Shown here one piece after another: positions 1 through 9,065 of a stretch of DNA of 64,000 nt. Where the stretch lies: contig JAKQDH010000098.1 of assembly GCA_029558835.1 (NCBI GenBank), forward strand, positions 1 through 64,000, in the 5' to 3' direction. Made by a program: the position numbers and the translations under genes. Under the pieces are notes generated by a model, which was given only the letters and a program-made list of their open reading frames with translations, was not told the DNA's origin and did no database searches. Position 1 is the stretch's first letter. Each line of letters opens with the position of its first letter. The stretch is from Planctomycetota bacterium. Lineage in GTDB: Bacteria > Planctomycetota > Phycisphaerae > UBA1845.

Positions 1-29
1 CCGCCGCCGGGCTTTGCCGCGCAGCAAAC

Positions 30-63
30 GGGCCCCTGGCGGTCACTCGACCGCGAGGGGCCC
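30..63. terminator. long GC-rich hairpin, possible terminator
   Basis: Bases 30-37 (GGGCCCCT) pair with 56-63 (AGGGGCCC). After one G-G mismatch, 39-44 (GCGGTC) pair with 49-54 (GACCGC) around a 4-base loop. The hairpin lies 66 bases beyond the stop of the minus-strand gene ending at 129. There is no T-tract on either side, so Rho-independent action is uncertain. Confidence 0.45.
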
Positions 64-128
64 AGACATAGATGAGGAAGCCGCAACGTGACGCGAGCCT
101 GTGCGCCCGCGTCACCCGGGCCGAATCA

Positions 129-3005
129 CTACGGGCAACCCACGCCGGTCGGCTTCGACGTGCTGAACCAGACGTCGTACTGGCTCGCCCCGTTGAGCAG
201 GTTGATCTCCGTGGTCAAGTCCGCCACGGTGATCGTCCCGCTCTGGTTGATGTCTGCCTCCCAAAGCGCCACCGACCCGCCACCCAGCGCGATGTTGAGC
301 CGCTGAATGAGCTGGGTGATGTCCTGCGCGTTCGTGAACGACGACCCATCGACGTTACCCGGGTGCTTGTAGTACCTCACAAACGCCCCGCCGTTGTAGC
401 GGATCGTCGTGACGTGCCCCACACCCAGCGCCGGCGCCGGGGCGCCCACGTCATAGGCCGAGATACCATGCGCCAGGTTGATCGTGTACACGCCCGCCGG
501 GCCTTCCACCACGCTGGTGATGGCATTGGGTCCGCACTGCGGCGAGAAGCCGGTCTCACACAGTTCCCAGCACGCCATATCGCCGGCGCCCGGCACACCC
601 AGGTCAATGGTGATCGGTACCCAGCCACTCGGCTCACCGATACCTTTGCACGGCGTCAATCCCGCAACCGGGTGAGGCTGCGTGGCGTCCGTGATCCCGT
701 TCGGCGGGTGGGGCACGAAGCGCGTCTCCGGCGGGCAGACGATGATGTCGCCGCAAGGCGGAACGAACGGGTCCGGATAGCAGCTCTGCCACGTGGCGAA
801 CCGCTTGGGCGCCGGGCATAGCCACTCGAAGACGTTCTCGGTGCATGTCTGATTGGCATCATCGCAGCAAGCACCCACGAGCGGATACGTTTCGTGATCC
901 ACGTAGACCAAGTTCGCCACGTGCAATCCCTGGCCGGGCAGCGGCGACGTGTACAGCGGCACGCAGGCCGTCGGAAAGACGAAAGTAGCGATGGGCGGCA
1001 CGCAGCCGATCGGCGCTTCCAAGCGGACCGCGCTCTGGTTGAACAGCGCGTCGCCGCTGGGCAACTGCACCTCGAAGAACACGTCGAAGAAACTGTCGAC
1101 GACCCAAGGTTCCGAGGGGCTTTCCAGACCGGCACCGAGAGTGGATTGCACCTCCTCCAACCCGCGCCCGGCCCGGAGGATGACCCCATCCTGACTGGTG
1201 AGCCCCATGCTGACGATCTCGGTGTCGATTACGTCAAAGTGGCCATCGGGATTGCCGACTCCTGGAAAGTAGACGGAATAGTCTAACGGCATCGACCGCA
1301 GCACCAGCGCGGGACCGGTCAGGGAGATGTGCGTATCCGCAACGCAGTCGAAGTTCACGTCGAGCCCCACGTAAGCGGCGGTGGGCATCAGGTCGTATCC
1401 TCCCGGGCACTCGCCTACCCAGTACGAACCCGGCCCGCAGTCCTGGCAGGGTTGGTCATAGCCGCCGCCTTCGCAGAGGTCGTCCATGCCGTTACCATTG
1501 AGGTCGCCGGCGCACTCGGTGTCGTCGCCCTGGAACTCGCCTCCTTCGAGGTAGCAGTCTTCCTCGGAGGTCACATAGCACGTCCAATCGGGCAGGCAGC
1601 AGGCCCCACACGCCGGGCAGCCGGCCGGGCGGGCACAGTGCTCATGCGGATGGGCGCCAAAGGACGAGTGGCACGTCTCCGGACAACAGACCGCACCGGT
1701 GCGGTCCACGCGCAGGGCACCGCCGGCGAACCCGTCGAAGGAACACGCCTCGTAATACTCGTCGATCGTCCACGGAGCATCGTCCGTGGTTTGCATCAGG
1801 ATGTCGATGCCGGGGTCGAACGTCCGCGTATCGTACGGCGGGTCGACCCGCGTGAACGTATAGACAGGCTGGACGTAGAAGGACGCGCTGAACGTCCCTC
1901 CCGCAGCGTCCATCTTGGTGGCCATCAGCATGCCCGTCGGCGCTGGGCCGGCAAGCGTCGCCTCAACGTTCCAGAACCCACTTCCACCCACGTGAATCGG
2001 GTCACAACTGACCAGGTTCAACTCGGTCAACGCGATAGGCACCACGGCCGAGGAGGGCAGGGGCAGCGGGAAGCACATCAGGTCCAGGCGCTCGATAACC
2101 GTGTCGATGCCGCCTGTCGCCCCTTGCAGGGAGATGATTCCGTCGAACGGATCCGACCCGGGATCGAAGAAGCCGGTCGGGATCGGCGTGTCGGCAAAGT
2201 TGGCGAAGGTGCCACCACACTCGGTGGACCAGCAGTCCTGCCCCGGCAGGACGCATTCCATATTGAACGGCCAGGCCATAACCGCGGCGTTGTACACCTC
2301 TGCCGGCGCGGCACTGGTCGGCTCCTGGGCCCACGCGATGATCTTGATGTCGTTGCGGTTCGCCCAGCTCTCCGCGTCAAACGCAAACTGCCGCATGACG
2401 ACCTGGCAACCGCCCGGCGTGAGGTAAATGTCCTGCGAGGCCGACGCCTGCTTCAGCCCGTTGCGATGGTATGAGGGGCTGCTGGGCCAGTGGTCCAGCA
2501 CCTGCACGATGTGGATGCGCATGTTGCGCGCGGTGCCGTCCAAGTCCATGCAGACGCGGGCCTGCACGCGGTAGTTGGCGGGTCCGATCGGCTCGGCCAC
2601 CAACTCAATATGCATGTCGGTCGGAGTCGCGAGCAAGGCCAACAAATGGGATTCGTATTGGGCGTAGGACCACACGCCCGGCAGCGACACTACGCCGGAG
2701 AACCACGTCGTCGGCACGAAGCCCACGCCGTAGAAACTCGCGCGCTGCGTGCCCCACGGGATCGCGTACGAATCACCAAAGTGCTCCTGGACCAACGCAA
2801 ACGAGTCGGGATACGCATCCATCAACTGGCTCAATGTCTCCCCGACGGTTTGGCAGTCCGGATATTGGATGGCCGTGAACTCCTCCCCCAGCACGACACG
2901 TTCGGCCGCCGTCGCCGCGCCGGCACCGAGGCCGACCACCACCAGTCCCCACGCCAGCAACGCGGGACAACCCGTACGCCACTTCCTCCCACGACCGTGA
3001 AACAT
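129..3005 (-). CDS. exported thioredoxin-like protein with Cys-rich modules and C-terminal dockerin-like repeat
   Basis: About 958 residues. I start at 3005 rather than the in-frame ATG at 3047 because GGGAG sits just upstream and a signal peptide follows at once (basic n-region, then LLAWGLVVVGLGAG, cleavage near ATAA). The N-terminal part resembles the Omp28/thioredoxin-like proteins (EEFTAIQYPDC), but only one cysteine of the usual CxxC is left, so redox activity is doubtful. The middle holds two Cys-rich GACC modules and a DLNGNGMDDLCE calcium-loop-like stretch. The last ~190 residues form a module (TQPHP, CWELCET) ending in a dockerin-like segment (ADINQSGTITVADL). The beta-helix protein at 35703 has the same C-terminal module. 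Probably secreted and surface-bound; substrate unknown. Confidence 0.8.
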   Translation of the reverse strand: MFHGRGRKWRTGCPALLAWGLVVVGLGAGAATAAERVVLGEEFTAIQYPDCQTVGETLSQLMDAYPDSFALVQEHFGDSYAIPWGTQRASFYGVGFVPTTWFSGVVSLPGVWSYAQYESHLLALLATPTDMHIELVAEPIGPANYRVQARVCMDLDGTARNMRIHIVQVLDHWPSSPSYHRNGLKQASASQDIYLTPGGCQVVMRQFAFDAESWANRNDIKIIAWAQEPTSAAPAEVYNAAVMAWPFNMECVLPGQDCWSTECGGTFANFADTPIPTGFFDPGSDPFDGIISLQGATGGIDTVIERLDLMCFPLPLPSSAVVPIALTELNLVSCDPIHVGGSGFWNVEATLAGPAPTGMLMATKMDAAGGTFSASFYVQPVYTFTRVDPPYDTRTFDPGIDILMQTTDDAPWTIDEYYEACSFDGFAGGALRVDRTGAVCCPETCHSSFGAHPHEHCARPAGCPACGACCLPDWTCYVTSEEDCYLEGGEFQGDDTECAGDLNGNGMDDLCEGGGYDQPCQDCGPGSYWVGECPGGYDLMPTAAYVGLDVNFDCVADTHISLTGPALVLRSMPLDYSVYFPGVGNPDGHFDVIDTEIVSMGLTSQDGVILRAGRGLEEVQSTLGAGLESPSEPWVVDSFFDVFFEVQLPSGDALFNQSAVRLEAPIGCVPPIATFVFPTACVPLYTSPLPGQGLHVANLVYVDHETYPLVGACCDDANQTCTENVFEWLCPAPKRFATWQSCYPDPFVPPCGDIIVCPPETRFVPHPPNGITDATQPHPVAGLTPCKGIGEPSGWVPITIDLGVPGAGDMACWELCETGFSPQCGPNAITSVVEGPAGVYTINLAHGISAYDVGAPAPALGVGHVTTIRYNGGAFVRYYKHPGNVDGSSFTNAQDITQLIQRLNIALGGGSVALWEADINQSGTITVADLTTEINLLNGASQYDVWFSTSKPTGVGCP

Positions 3006-3493
3006 GTTTCCACTCCCTGACCCTGGTAGAACACCGCGAGCGGCCACCCGCTTCCGAGCGGGCCGCCGCCTGATTGGTTCCGCTTTGTGACTCTACGAGT
3101 ATGCCCCTCCGCGACACGCGAGGGAGATCGACCCCCATATCCGCATTACGTTGATTTTACCGGATTGCCGACCCGGAATCCAGACACTACCGGCGGAAAG
3201 CAGGTCGCGGGTGGCGGCGAGGATAGTGCCCCACCTACCCCGCGGGCGCCCGGGACGGCGGGGCTCCAGGGCACTCTTTCCCGGAACCGTCGCAGCCGGA
3301 GCTTGTTCCGGCCACGTTCGACGAGGTAGAATAGGCCCATCTCGTCGGCGTGCCGGGGCGTATTTCGGGACGGCCCCGGCAGCAGGCCCCGTCTTCCCCA
3401 GGGACCGGCCCCGGGGCCTTCTCAGCGACATTGGGGGGAGAAGGCCGGGCACCGACACCGTCCGCCGGCGACCGTCTCGAAGCGTGAGGCCCC
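3006..3493. other. divergent intergenic region
   Basis: This 488-base stretch separates two divergently read genes and must hold both promoters. I see no convincing -35/-10 pair, operator palindrome or small gene in it. Confidence 0.4.
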
Positions 3494-4582
3494 ATGTCCT
3501 GGCTGGTCTGGAGTAGCGCGGTTGCTATCCCGCTGCTGGCGGCGACCCTCGTGGCGACGGGATGGTGGCGACCGGTCGTCTTGGGCTGCTTCCGCATCGC
3601 GGCCCACCGGATGACGGTTGGCCACTTGGCGCTGAACGTGGCCCCAGAACACACTGCACGGGTGGATGCCGTACTCCAGGCTTTTGCGGCCGGCTTCAAC
3701 GCGATGATCACCACCCCGCAGGACGAGGGATGGCAACGTTTCTGCGCATCCTTACCTTCGTTAAGCCGCCCCTTTGCGGAGGAAGGGGTGGCGATGGGTT
3801 ATTCCCTTCGACATCCGGGGCGGTTCCGCGCCGCCGAGTTTGAGACGCAACTCGTGCGGGTGCGGCCGGGGTTTCGCTACCTGCACTACGTCGGCCTGGG
3901 TTTCTGGTGGGGCATGCGCGGGCGACGGCCGGAGGAACTGGCGACGATGGTGTCCGGGCTGGACCCGCTCTACCGCTTCCTTTGCTTCGATGGGTACGGG
4001 TTCAAGCACGCGTTCTTCGACTATCCGCGCGATCCCGGCGTCTTCGGCAAGTTCAGCGGCCTCGCCGGCTATGCACGGAACGCCGCCTATCAGGGTGCCG
4101 GGCGGGCGCTGTTCTTTCTCTTCATGGACAACCCCGCGGTGCTCATCGAGCATGTTCAGCGGTTGGGCCCTCATGCCGTGGACGCAGCCAGCGGCCTGGG
4201 ATTGGCCTCCGTGTTTATCTTCCACGACCGGATCGACATCGCCCAGCAACTGGCCACCCGTTTGCCCGAAGCCTGGCACGCAAGCATGCAACTCGGCATG
4301 TGCTTCGGGCTCAAGGCCCGGTCGATCAATGATCCTCAGCAATTCAGCGCGGACCTCGGCGGCATGCCGTCGCCGGTGCGTGATGCAGTACGAGCGGCCG
4401 TCGAAGCGTGCGACCGCATCGAGGCGGAGGTTCGTGCGGCCGGCGCGCCTGACGGCTACCGTTGCTGGCGGGAAGGAGTGGCCGCTTGGATGATGGAGCA
4501 CTTGCAGTATCCTCTGGCAGGCGTGCGCATGTCTTCGGCAGTTGAGTCAGCGCGCGCACAGTCCCCCGGAGTCGCAGTATGA
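3494..4582 (+). CDS. DUF1702 family protein
   Basis: 362 residues, matching the usual size of DUF1702 proteins. An N-terminal hydrophobic stretch (residues 3-25) could be a membrane anchor. Family-like features are the aromatic/Gly-rich FDGYGFKHAFFDYPRD segment, the LGFWWGMRGR segment and the DAASGLGLASVF segment. DUF1702 proteins are known from enediyne and other polyketide clusters, but their biochemical role is not settled. The gene overlaps the following ketosynthase by ATGA (4579-4582), so the two are translationally coupled and probably act together on an acyl chain. No acyl carrier protein or other polyketide gene is visible nearby. Confidence 0.75.
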   Translation: MSWLVWSSAVAIPLLAATLVATGWWRPVVLGCFRIAAHRMTVGHLALNVAPEHTARVDAVLQAFAAGFNAMITTPQDEGWQRFCASLPSLSRPFAEEGVAMGYSLRHPGRFRAAEFETQLVRVRPGFRYLHYVGLGFWWGMRGRRPEELATMVSGLDPLYRFLCFDGYGFKHAFFDYPRDPGVFGKFSGLAGYARNAAYQGAGRALFFLFMDNPAVLIEHVQRLGPHAVDAASGLGLASVFIFHDRIDIAQQLATRLPEAWHASMQLGMCFGLKARSINDPQQFSADLGGMPSPVRDAVRAAVEACDRIEAEVRAAGAPDGYRCWREGVAAWMMEHLQYPLAGVRMSSAVESARAQSPGVAV

Positions 4583-5847
4583 CGGACCGGTGGCGTGAGG
4601 TGTGGGTAACGGGGCTGGGCCCGGTAACGCCCATCGGCATCGGCTGCGACGCCTTCTGGTCGTCGCTGCACACAGGAAAGCTGAACGTCCGCGCGCGGGC
4701 GTTGCCGGTAGACGTGGCACGAGCGGTCGATCTGCCGCTGGTGTCGATGCTGCCCGCCGAGGAGATTCCCGGCATGGCCGGCTATGCCGATACGCTGGCC
4801 ACGCAGCGCTGCGCCGGCTGCCGCGACCTGGGTTATGCCCTGCTGGCGGCGCGTCTGGCCTTGCACGACGCGGGGTGGGAGCCCGACCGGCTGCCGGCCC
4901 GTATGGGCGTGGTTCAAGCCTTTGAGGCCCCCGGAATCGAGCGAACGGTCAGTGCCCTCTTCGAGCTGCTGTCGACTCCCCCGCCCCCCACCGGACCCGG
5001 GCCTGTGTATGACCTGCTGGCCCCGTACTTCTACGCGATGCAGCCGTTCCTTTACGTGCACCTGATGGGCAAAGCCCTCGGCCTGCACGGGCTGTCCACC
5101 AGTGTGCACAACGCGTGCACCTCGGGGCTGGTGGCCTTGCACGTGGCCGCACAGGGCATCCGCGACGGCTCGGCCGACGCCATGCTCGTCGTGGGCGGCG
5201 AAGCCTTCGAGACGGCCGTCCGGCTCGAGTGGTTCCGACGCCTCGATGTGTACGCCATGAGCGGTACGATGCGGCCCTTCGACGCCGAGCCACTGGGCTT
5301 CTACGTCGGTGAGGGCGCGGGGGCCATCCTGCTCGAAGCCGCAGATGCCGCACAGGGTCGTGGTGCCCGCCCGTATGCCGTGTACCTGGGGGGCTCATTT
5401 GCCCAGCAGAGCGCTCAACAGACCGTCCCCGACCTAAGCGCCGCACGGTTGGCCGGGGTCATCGGCGAGGCGTTGCGCAACGCCCGTGTCGCGGCTCGCG
5501 ACGTCGATCTGATCGTCCCGCACGGCGCCGCCACCACGCTGTGCGACGCTTATGAGGCCAAGTGCCTTGACCAGGCGCTCGGCGGGCAGGCGACGGACGC
5601 TGTAGGCACCGCGTTCAAGCCGCAAGTCGGGCACCTGCTGGCCGCCAGCGGCGTGATCGACACCGTGGCGGCGCTGCTGGCCGTCAGACATAGCACGGTC
5701 CCGCCCACGCTGCACACGCGTCCAGGGCACTCCGTGCTGCCCGTGCCGCTGGCCGGCGAACTCCTGACGCGGCCACTCAACGTCCTCCTCAAGCTGTCCA
5801 CCGGTTTCACCGGTCACGACGCGGCCGTGGTCTTCCGTCGGGTCTGA
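4579..5847 (+). CDS. beta-ketoacyl synthase (KAS II / ketosynthase family)
   Basis: 422 residues, a single thiolase-fold ketosynthase. The catalytic Cys is C180 (HNACTSG). The two histidines are H315 (VPHGAATTLCDAYE, a variant of the usual HGTGT...D..E) and H352 (KPQVGHLLAASG), with K347 also present, so condensing activity is plausible. It would add two-carbon units to an acyl thioester. It is coupled by a 4-base overlap to the DUF1702 gene upstream and has no ACP, ketoreductase or malonyltransferase partner nearby. A specialised fatty-acid or polyketide-like step is therefore more likely than housekeeping FabF. Confidence 0.85.
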   Translation: MTDRWREVWVTGLGPVTPIGIGCDAFWSSLHTGKLNVRARALPVDVARAVDLPLVSMLPAEEIPGMAGYADTLATQRCAGCRDLGYALLAARLALHDAGWEPDRLPARMGVVQAFEAPGIERTVSALFELLSTPPPPTGPGPVYDLLAPYFYAMQPFLYVHLMGKALGLHGLSTSVHNACTSGLVALHVAAQGIRDGSADAMLVVGGEAFETAVRLEWFRRLDVYAMSGTMRPFDAEPLGFYVGEGAGAILLEAADAAQGRGARPYAVYLGGSFAQQSAQQTVPDLSAARLAGVIGEALRNARVAARDVDLIVPHGAATTLCDAYEAKCLDQALGGQATDAVGTAFKPQVGHLLAASGVIDTVAALLAVRHSTVPPTLHTRPGHSVLPVPLAGELLTRPLNVLLKLSTGFTGHDAAVVFRRV

Positions 5848-6207
5848 CGACCAACGCCCGGGGCTTCGCGAAGAACTTCCTTCTGTGCGGTGCCGTGGGC
5901 AACGCTCGATCAGGAATTCCGAGAGCCCCCATACCGCCACTGCGATTCTGCCCAGTTTCACGCACAGCACCTTCGGTCCAGCGCCGACCGAGCACAGCGG
6001 CTGGCGTTGGACACGGGTGTCCGACCAGCGACGGTGTGACCTCACTGGCGTTCCCATAGCGGTGTGATACGCTGTGGGGGTACCCCGGTGTAGCTTACAC
6101 GGGCGTGAGCCTCGGCTTGGGTGATTGGCGCGCCAGGCGCGGCCGCGAGCGTGGCAACGGGGCGGCTTAAGTCACTTCCGTCAATCCGGAACATGGGAGG
6201 AACTGCG
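5848..6207. other. intergenic region without recognised feature
   Basis: 360 bases between two plus-strand genes. It carries the ribosome binding site GGGAGG (6195-6200) of the following lipoprotein. No gene, hairpin or clear promoter was recognised. Confidence 0.4.
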
Positions 6208-6780
6208 ATGAGACGCATCGGCTCGATTGGTGTGTTGGCGGTTATCGTGGCGACGGTGTTGTTGCCCGGCTGTTCAGCCCCACGCGTGGACTTCACGACC
6301 ATCTCGTGCCCGCCGCGGGCTCCGGAGCTGGATGCCTACAACGTCTTCGTGGGCAAGTGGAATTGGCAGGCGACGCTCTTGAACGCCGACAAGGAGGACG
6401 AAGCCTGGACCGGCACGGCACAGTGGGATTGGACGCTTGATAACCGGTGCCTGCAAGGGCACATGTCGGTGAAGGGCGCGCACGCGGAGTTTCAGTCGGT
6501 CGGTCTGTGGAGCTGGCACCCGAAGGCCGACAAGTACGTGTGGACGATGTTCAACAACTGGGGCTACCCGCAACACGGCACGGCCACGTACCAGGCGGCA
6601 ACGAAGTGCTGGCGGATGTCGTACAAGAGCGTCGGCCTGGACGGAAGGACCAGTTACGGCATTTACACCATGAAGGTAGTCAACGACGACACGCTGGAGT
6701 GGACGGTGAAGGAGTGGCGTTTCCCGCTGCACTTGTTCAAGAAGATGGAGATGACCGGCACGTACACGCGCGCGAAGTAG
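6208..6780 (+). CDS. small lipoprotein with a DUF1579-like domain
   Basis: 190 residues. The ATG at 6208 is chosen over upstream in-frame ATGs because GGGAGG lies 7 bases before it and a lipoprotein signal follows directly (MRRIGSIGVLAVIVATVLL, then PGC as lipobox). The mature part is rich in Trp (GKWNWQAT, GTAQWDWTL, GLWSWHPKADKY) and ends with MTGTYTRAK. This resembles DUF1579-type beta-barrel proteins whose domain begins FVGKW. Probably anchored in a membrane facing the periplasm; ligand unknown. It stands alone. Confidence 0.7.
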   Translation: MRRIGSIGVLAVIVATVLLPGCSAPRVDFTTISCPPRAPELDAYNVFVGKWNWQATLLNADKEDEAWTGTAQWDWTLDNRCLQGHMSVKGAHAEFQSVGLWSWHPKADKYVWTMFNNWGYPQHGTATYQAATKCWRMSYKSVGLDGRTSYGIYTMKVVNDDTLEWTVKEWRFPLHLFKKMEMTGTYTRAK

Positions 6781-6817
6781 CTGGCTCCACAGCATAGGGA
6801 GACCGCCGGCGAGGCCA

Positions 6818-6945
6818 GGGTGGCATGGCCAAGCGCTATGGCGCCAGGTCTTGTCGTCGACGGACGGCTATTGGAACAGCAGGGCGGCGCCCGCCACGGG
6901 CGGACTTGGGCATGCCACCCTCCCGGTTTCCCACTGGGGTGGTTC
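6818..6945 (+). repeat. REPIN-like palindromic repeat, family A copy 1
   Basis: Left arm GGGTGGCATGGCCAAGCG and right arm CTTGGGCATGCCACCC, followed by the CTCCCGGTTTCCC tail found in other copies. The inner part (6840-6900) is the most diverged of the five copies. It lies just downstream of the lipoprotein gene. Confidence 0.75.
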
Positions 6946-7140
6946 TATTGGGAACGAACGCGGTCCGCGGCTGGTAGGCTGACTCGGCGCCGCGAGCACC
7001 GCGCCGGGACACCAGCGACTGGTAAGGCGTGTCAAGGAGTCCGTCGTGCGGGTAGTGTAGGCCCCTGCGGCCGACAGGAGGTACTGCTCGCGTGTCTCTT
7101 CGCGGTGTCTCGGTCCTACGAAGAGTACGTGCGGAGGCTG
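6946..7140. other. non-coding spacer
   Basis: Together with the repeat before it, this fills a 360-base gap between converging genes. Nothing further was recognised. Confidence 0.35.
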
Positions 7141-7452
7141 TCAAGCCGGCTCGGGCGGCGGTTCCAGGAACACGCCGAGGGCATCCAGGGCCCGCGCGTA
7201 GTTCAGCAGGTTCTCCCGCTCAACGGCCACTTCGGGGCGGAGATGGGCGAAACCTTCGGGGTCGCGGTACGTCAAGCCCTGCTCGGCCAGTAGTCTGCGT
7301 GCGTCCTGGCAGCGTTCCCAGCACTCTGCTGCCAGGGTAAGTAAGTGGTGGTGTTCTTCCTCGAGGCAATGCATGTGGACCGCGTCCAGCCACCACTGTT
7401 GCGTCGGTGACGACAGATGGTGCGGGGGTTTCCAGCCGTTCAATCCCGTCAT
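7141..7452 (-). CDS. P27-family phage terminase small subunit-like protein
   Basis: 103 residues. The ATG at 7452 follows GGGAGG with a 7-base spacer, which is better supported than the longer in-frame start at 7506. The segment ARRLLAEQGLTYRDPEGFAHLRPEVAVERENLLNY (shown here in parts: ARRLLAEQGLT, then RPEVAVERE) has the order typical of P27 small terminases, where a helix and Gly-Leu-Thr turn precede a hP-x-hAhE/R helix. In phages this protein recognises DNA for packaging. No large terminase, portal or capsid gene is near, so this is an orphan, either a phage remnant or a domesticated copy. Confidence 0.6.
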   Translation of the reverse strand: MTGLNGWKPPHHLSSPTQQWWLDAVHMHCLEEEHHHLLTLAAECWERCQDARRLLAEQGLTYRDPEGFAHLRPEVAVERENLLNYARALDALGVFLEPPPEPA

Positions 7453-7761
7453 CGTCAACCCTCCCGGACCCGGCGAAATGAAGGTCTCGCCTGCCGGCGC
7501 CCGCACGTCCGGCAGACCTCAGGACCGACAAGTTCAACAGAAAGGAATGTACGATTCCCCAAGCGATTGAGCCAAGGCGGTGCCGATAACGTCACGATGG
7601 GCGGGTGTGTTGAGGTGCTGCCGGGCGCGCCCGCCTGCGGCTGACGACGGCGACCGGGAGGCGACGCCTGCTGACCGTCGCGCGAGCGGCGCCGCAGGTC
7701 CGTGAATTCGCGTCCGCAGACTTGCCGGGCCCAGGTCTGAGGCTCGGGGCGCGTCGACGCA
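7453..7761. other. intergenic region without recognised feature
   Basis: 309 bases between two minus-strand genes. No supported gene or repeat is present. Confidence 0.35.
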
Positions 7762-9036
7762 CTACTTGCCCGGAGCAACTTGGGGCGGCTTCGCGGCGAC
7801 CTTCACGACGGTTGCAGGCGACGATGCGGGGGCGGCCAGCAGGTCCGCACCGAGGCTCGTCGCATCTACTGCGATGCGCTCGGAAGGCGGCACGGGTTGT
7901 GGCTCCGGGGCCGGGGTTGGGCTCGGCCTCCAGGGCTTCCGCTCGTTGGGTTGGTTGCGGACACGCGCGTTGCGGCAGAGTTTCATCAGGTCGCGTACCA
8001 CCGGGGCCACGTCCACCGGGTGACGGCCTTCGGCCAGGGCCTTTTCGACGCTCGTGGCACGCTCAGTAATGGGGAGAAAGCCGAAGCTCGCCCCGTTGGC
8101 CTTCAGCCCTCGACAAAGGCGGAGCAGCTCCCCGGCGTCTTCGCCGCGGAGGGCATGCTCGATTCTCATCAGCGCGGCCGGCAGTTCGCGCACAAACTGG
8201 TCCGCCAGCTCCAGCAGCGTCGGATCGTCACCGAGCGTGCTCATCAGCACCTCTTCCCGCAAAGACGCCAGCAGCTCCGAGAGGTGCTCGGGCTTGATGG
8301 GCTTGGGCAGGTGACGGTCGCACCCGGCCGCCAAGGCATGCTCCGCCACGGCCGAGTCGCCTTGGGCGCTGACGGTGACGATCGGTCCGGAGTAGCCCCG
8401 GGCCCGCAGCGCCCGTGTGGCCGCCAGCCCGTCCATCACCGGCATCGTCAGGTCCATCAGGATCAGGTCATAGGACGCCCGCAATGTCTTCTCCATCGCC
8501 TCCTGACCGTTGGCCGCCAAGTCCACCTCCGCGTTGAGTTGCCGCAGGTAGTGGGCCAGCAGCTTGGCCATTACGACCTCGTCTTCCACGACGAGCACCC
8601 GCGCCCCCAATGCGGCCGGCGTGAACGCCGAGACGTCCACCGAGTCATCGAACTTGACGCGGACCTCGTGCACGCCCCCCTCGACGAGTCGGCAACCCAC
8701 GACCGTTCCCCGCGCCTCCTGGCGTGCACCGTGGGTCGTGAGCAGTTGCACGGAGCACTCGGACCCGCAGTGCACGTAGCTGCCGTGCAGAAACGCCACG
8801 CCGCCGTCGCTGAGATTCCGGGTGGGTACCAGAAACGCGGTCGGCGAACTGTCGCCGGGTTGCCTGACCTTGACCAGCAGGCCCTGCACGCGGTAGCTGT
8901 AGCGCGCGCTGCCCCGGCGGTCGGCGCCGGCGGAATCCGAACCCTCGTCCAGTCGGTCCAGCATGGCGCGAACGTCCTCCTCGTCGATGCGGATAGCGCG
9001 GTACACGCGGTTGGCCTGGGTTTCCGGTTTAGCCAA
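7762..9036 (-). CDS. PilZ-receiver-degenerate Hpt response regulator (copy 1)
   Basis: 424 residues, starting at a TTG (9036) with GGAG about 8 bases upstream. Residues 40-140 are a PilZ domain with both c-di-GMP motifs (R41xxxR45 and N74xSxxG79). Residues 146-260 are a receiver domain with acidic residues E151-D152, phosphoacceptor D195, S223 and K245. Residues 265-360 align with an Hpt four-helix domain (DDPTLLELADQFVRELP), but the phosphohistidine position of HxLKG reads R309-G-L-K-A. The tail is Pro-rich. It should combine phosphorylation and c-di-GMP input, with no DNA-binding output. A tandem paralogue lies 29 bases upstream, and an FHA-GAF histidine kinase lies before that. Confidence 0.85.
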   Translation of the reverse strand: MAKPETQANRVYRAIRIDEEDVRAMLDRLDEGSDSAGADRRGSARYSYRVQGLLVKVRQPGDSSPTAFLVPTRNLSDGGVAFLHGSYVHCGSECSVQLLTTHGARQEARGTVVGCRLVEGGVHEVRVKFDDSVDVSAFTPAALGARVLVVEDEVVMAKLLAHYLRQLNAEVDLAANGQEAMEKTLRASYDLILMDLTMPVMDGLAATRALRARGYSGPIVTVSAQGDSAVAEHALAAGCDRHLPKPIKPEHLSELLASLREEVLMSTLGDDPTLLELADQFVRELPAALMRIEHALRGEDAGELLRLCRGLKANGASFGFLPITERATSVEKALAEGRHPVDVAPVVRDLMKLCRNARVRNQPNERKPWRPSPTPAPEPQPVPPSERIAVDATSLGADLLAAPASSPATVVKVAAKPPQVAPGK

Positions 9037-9065
9037 GGCGCTCTCCTCTCGTGTCTGTTCACGCT

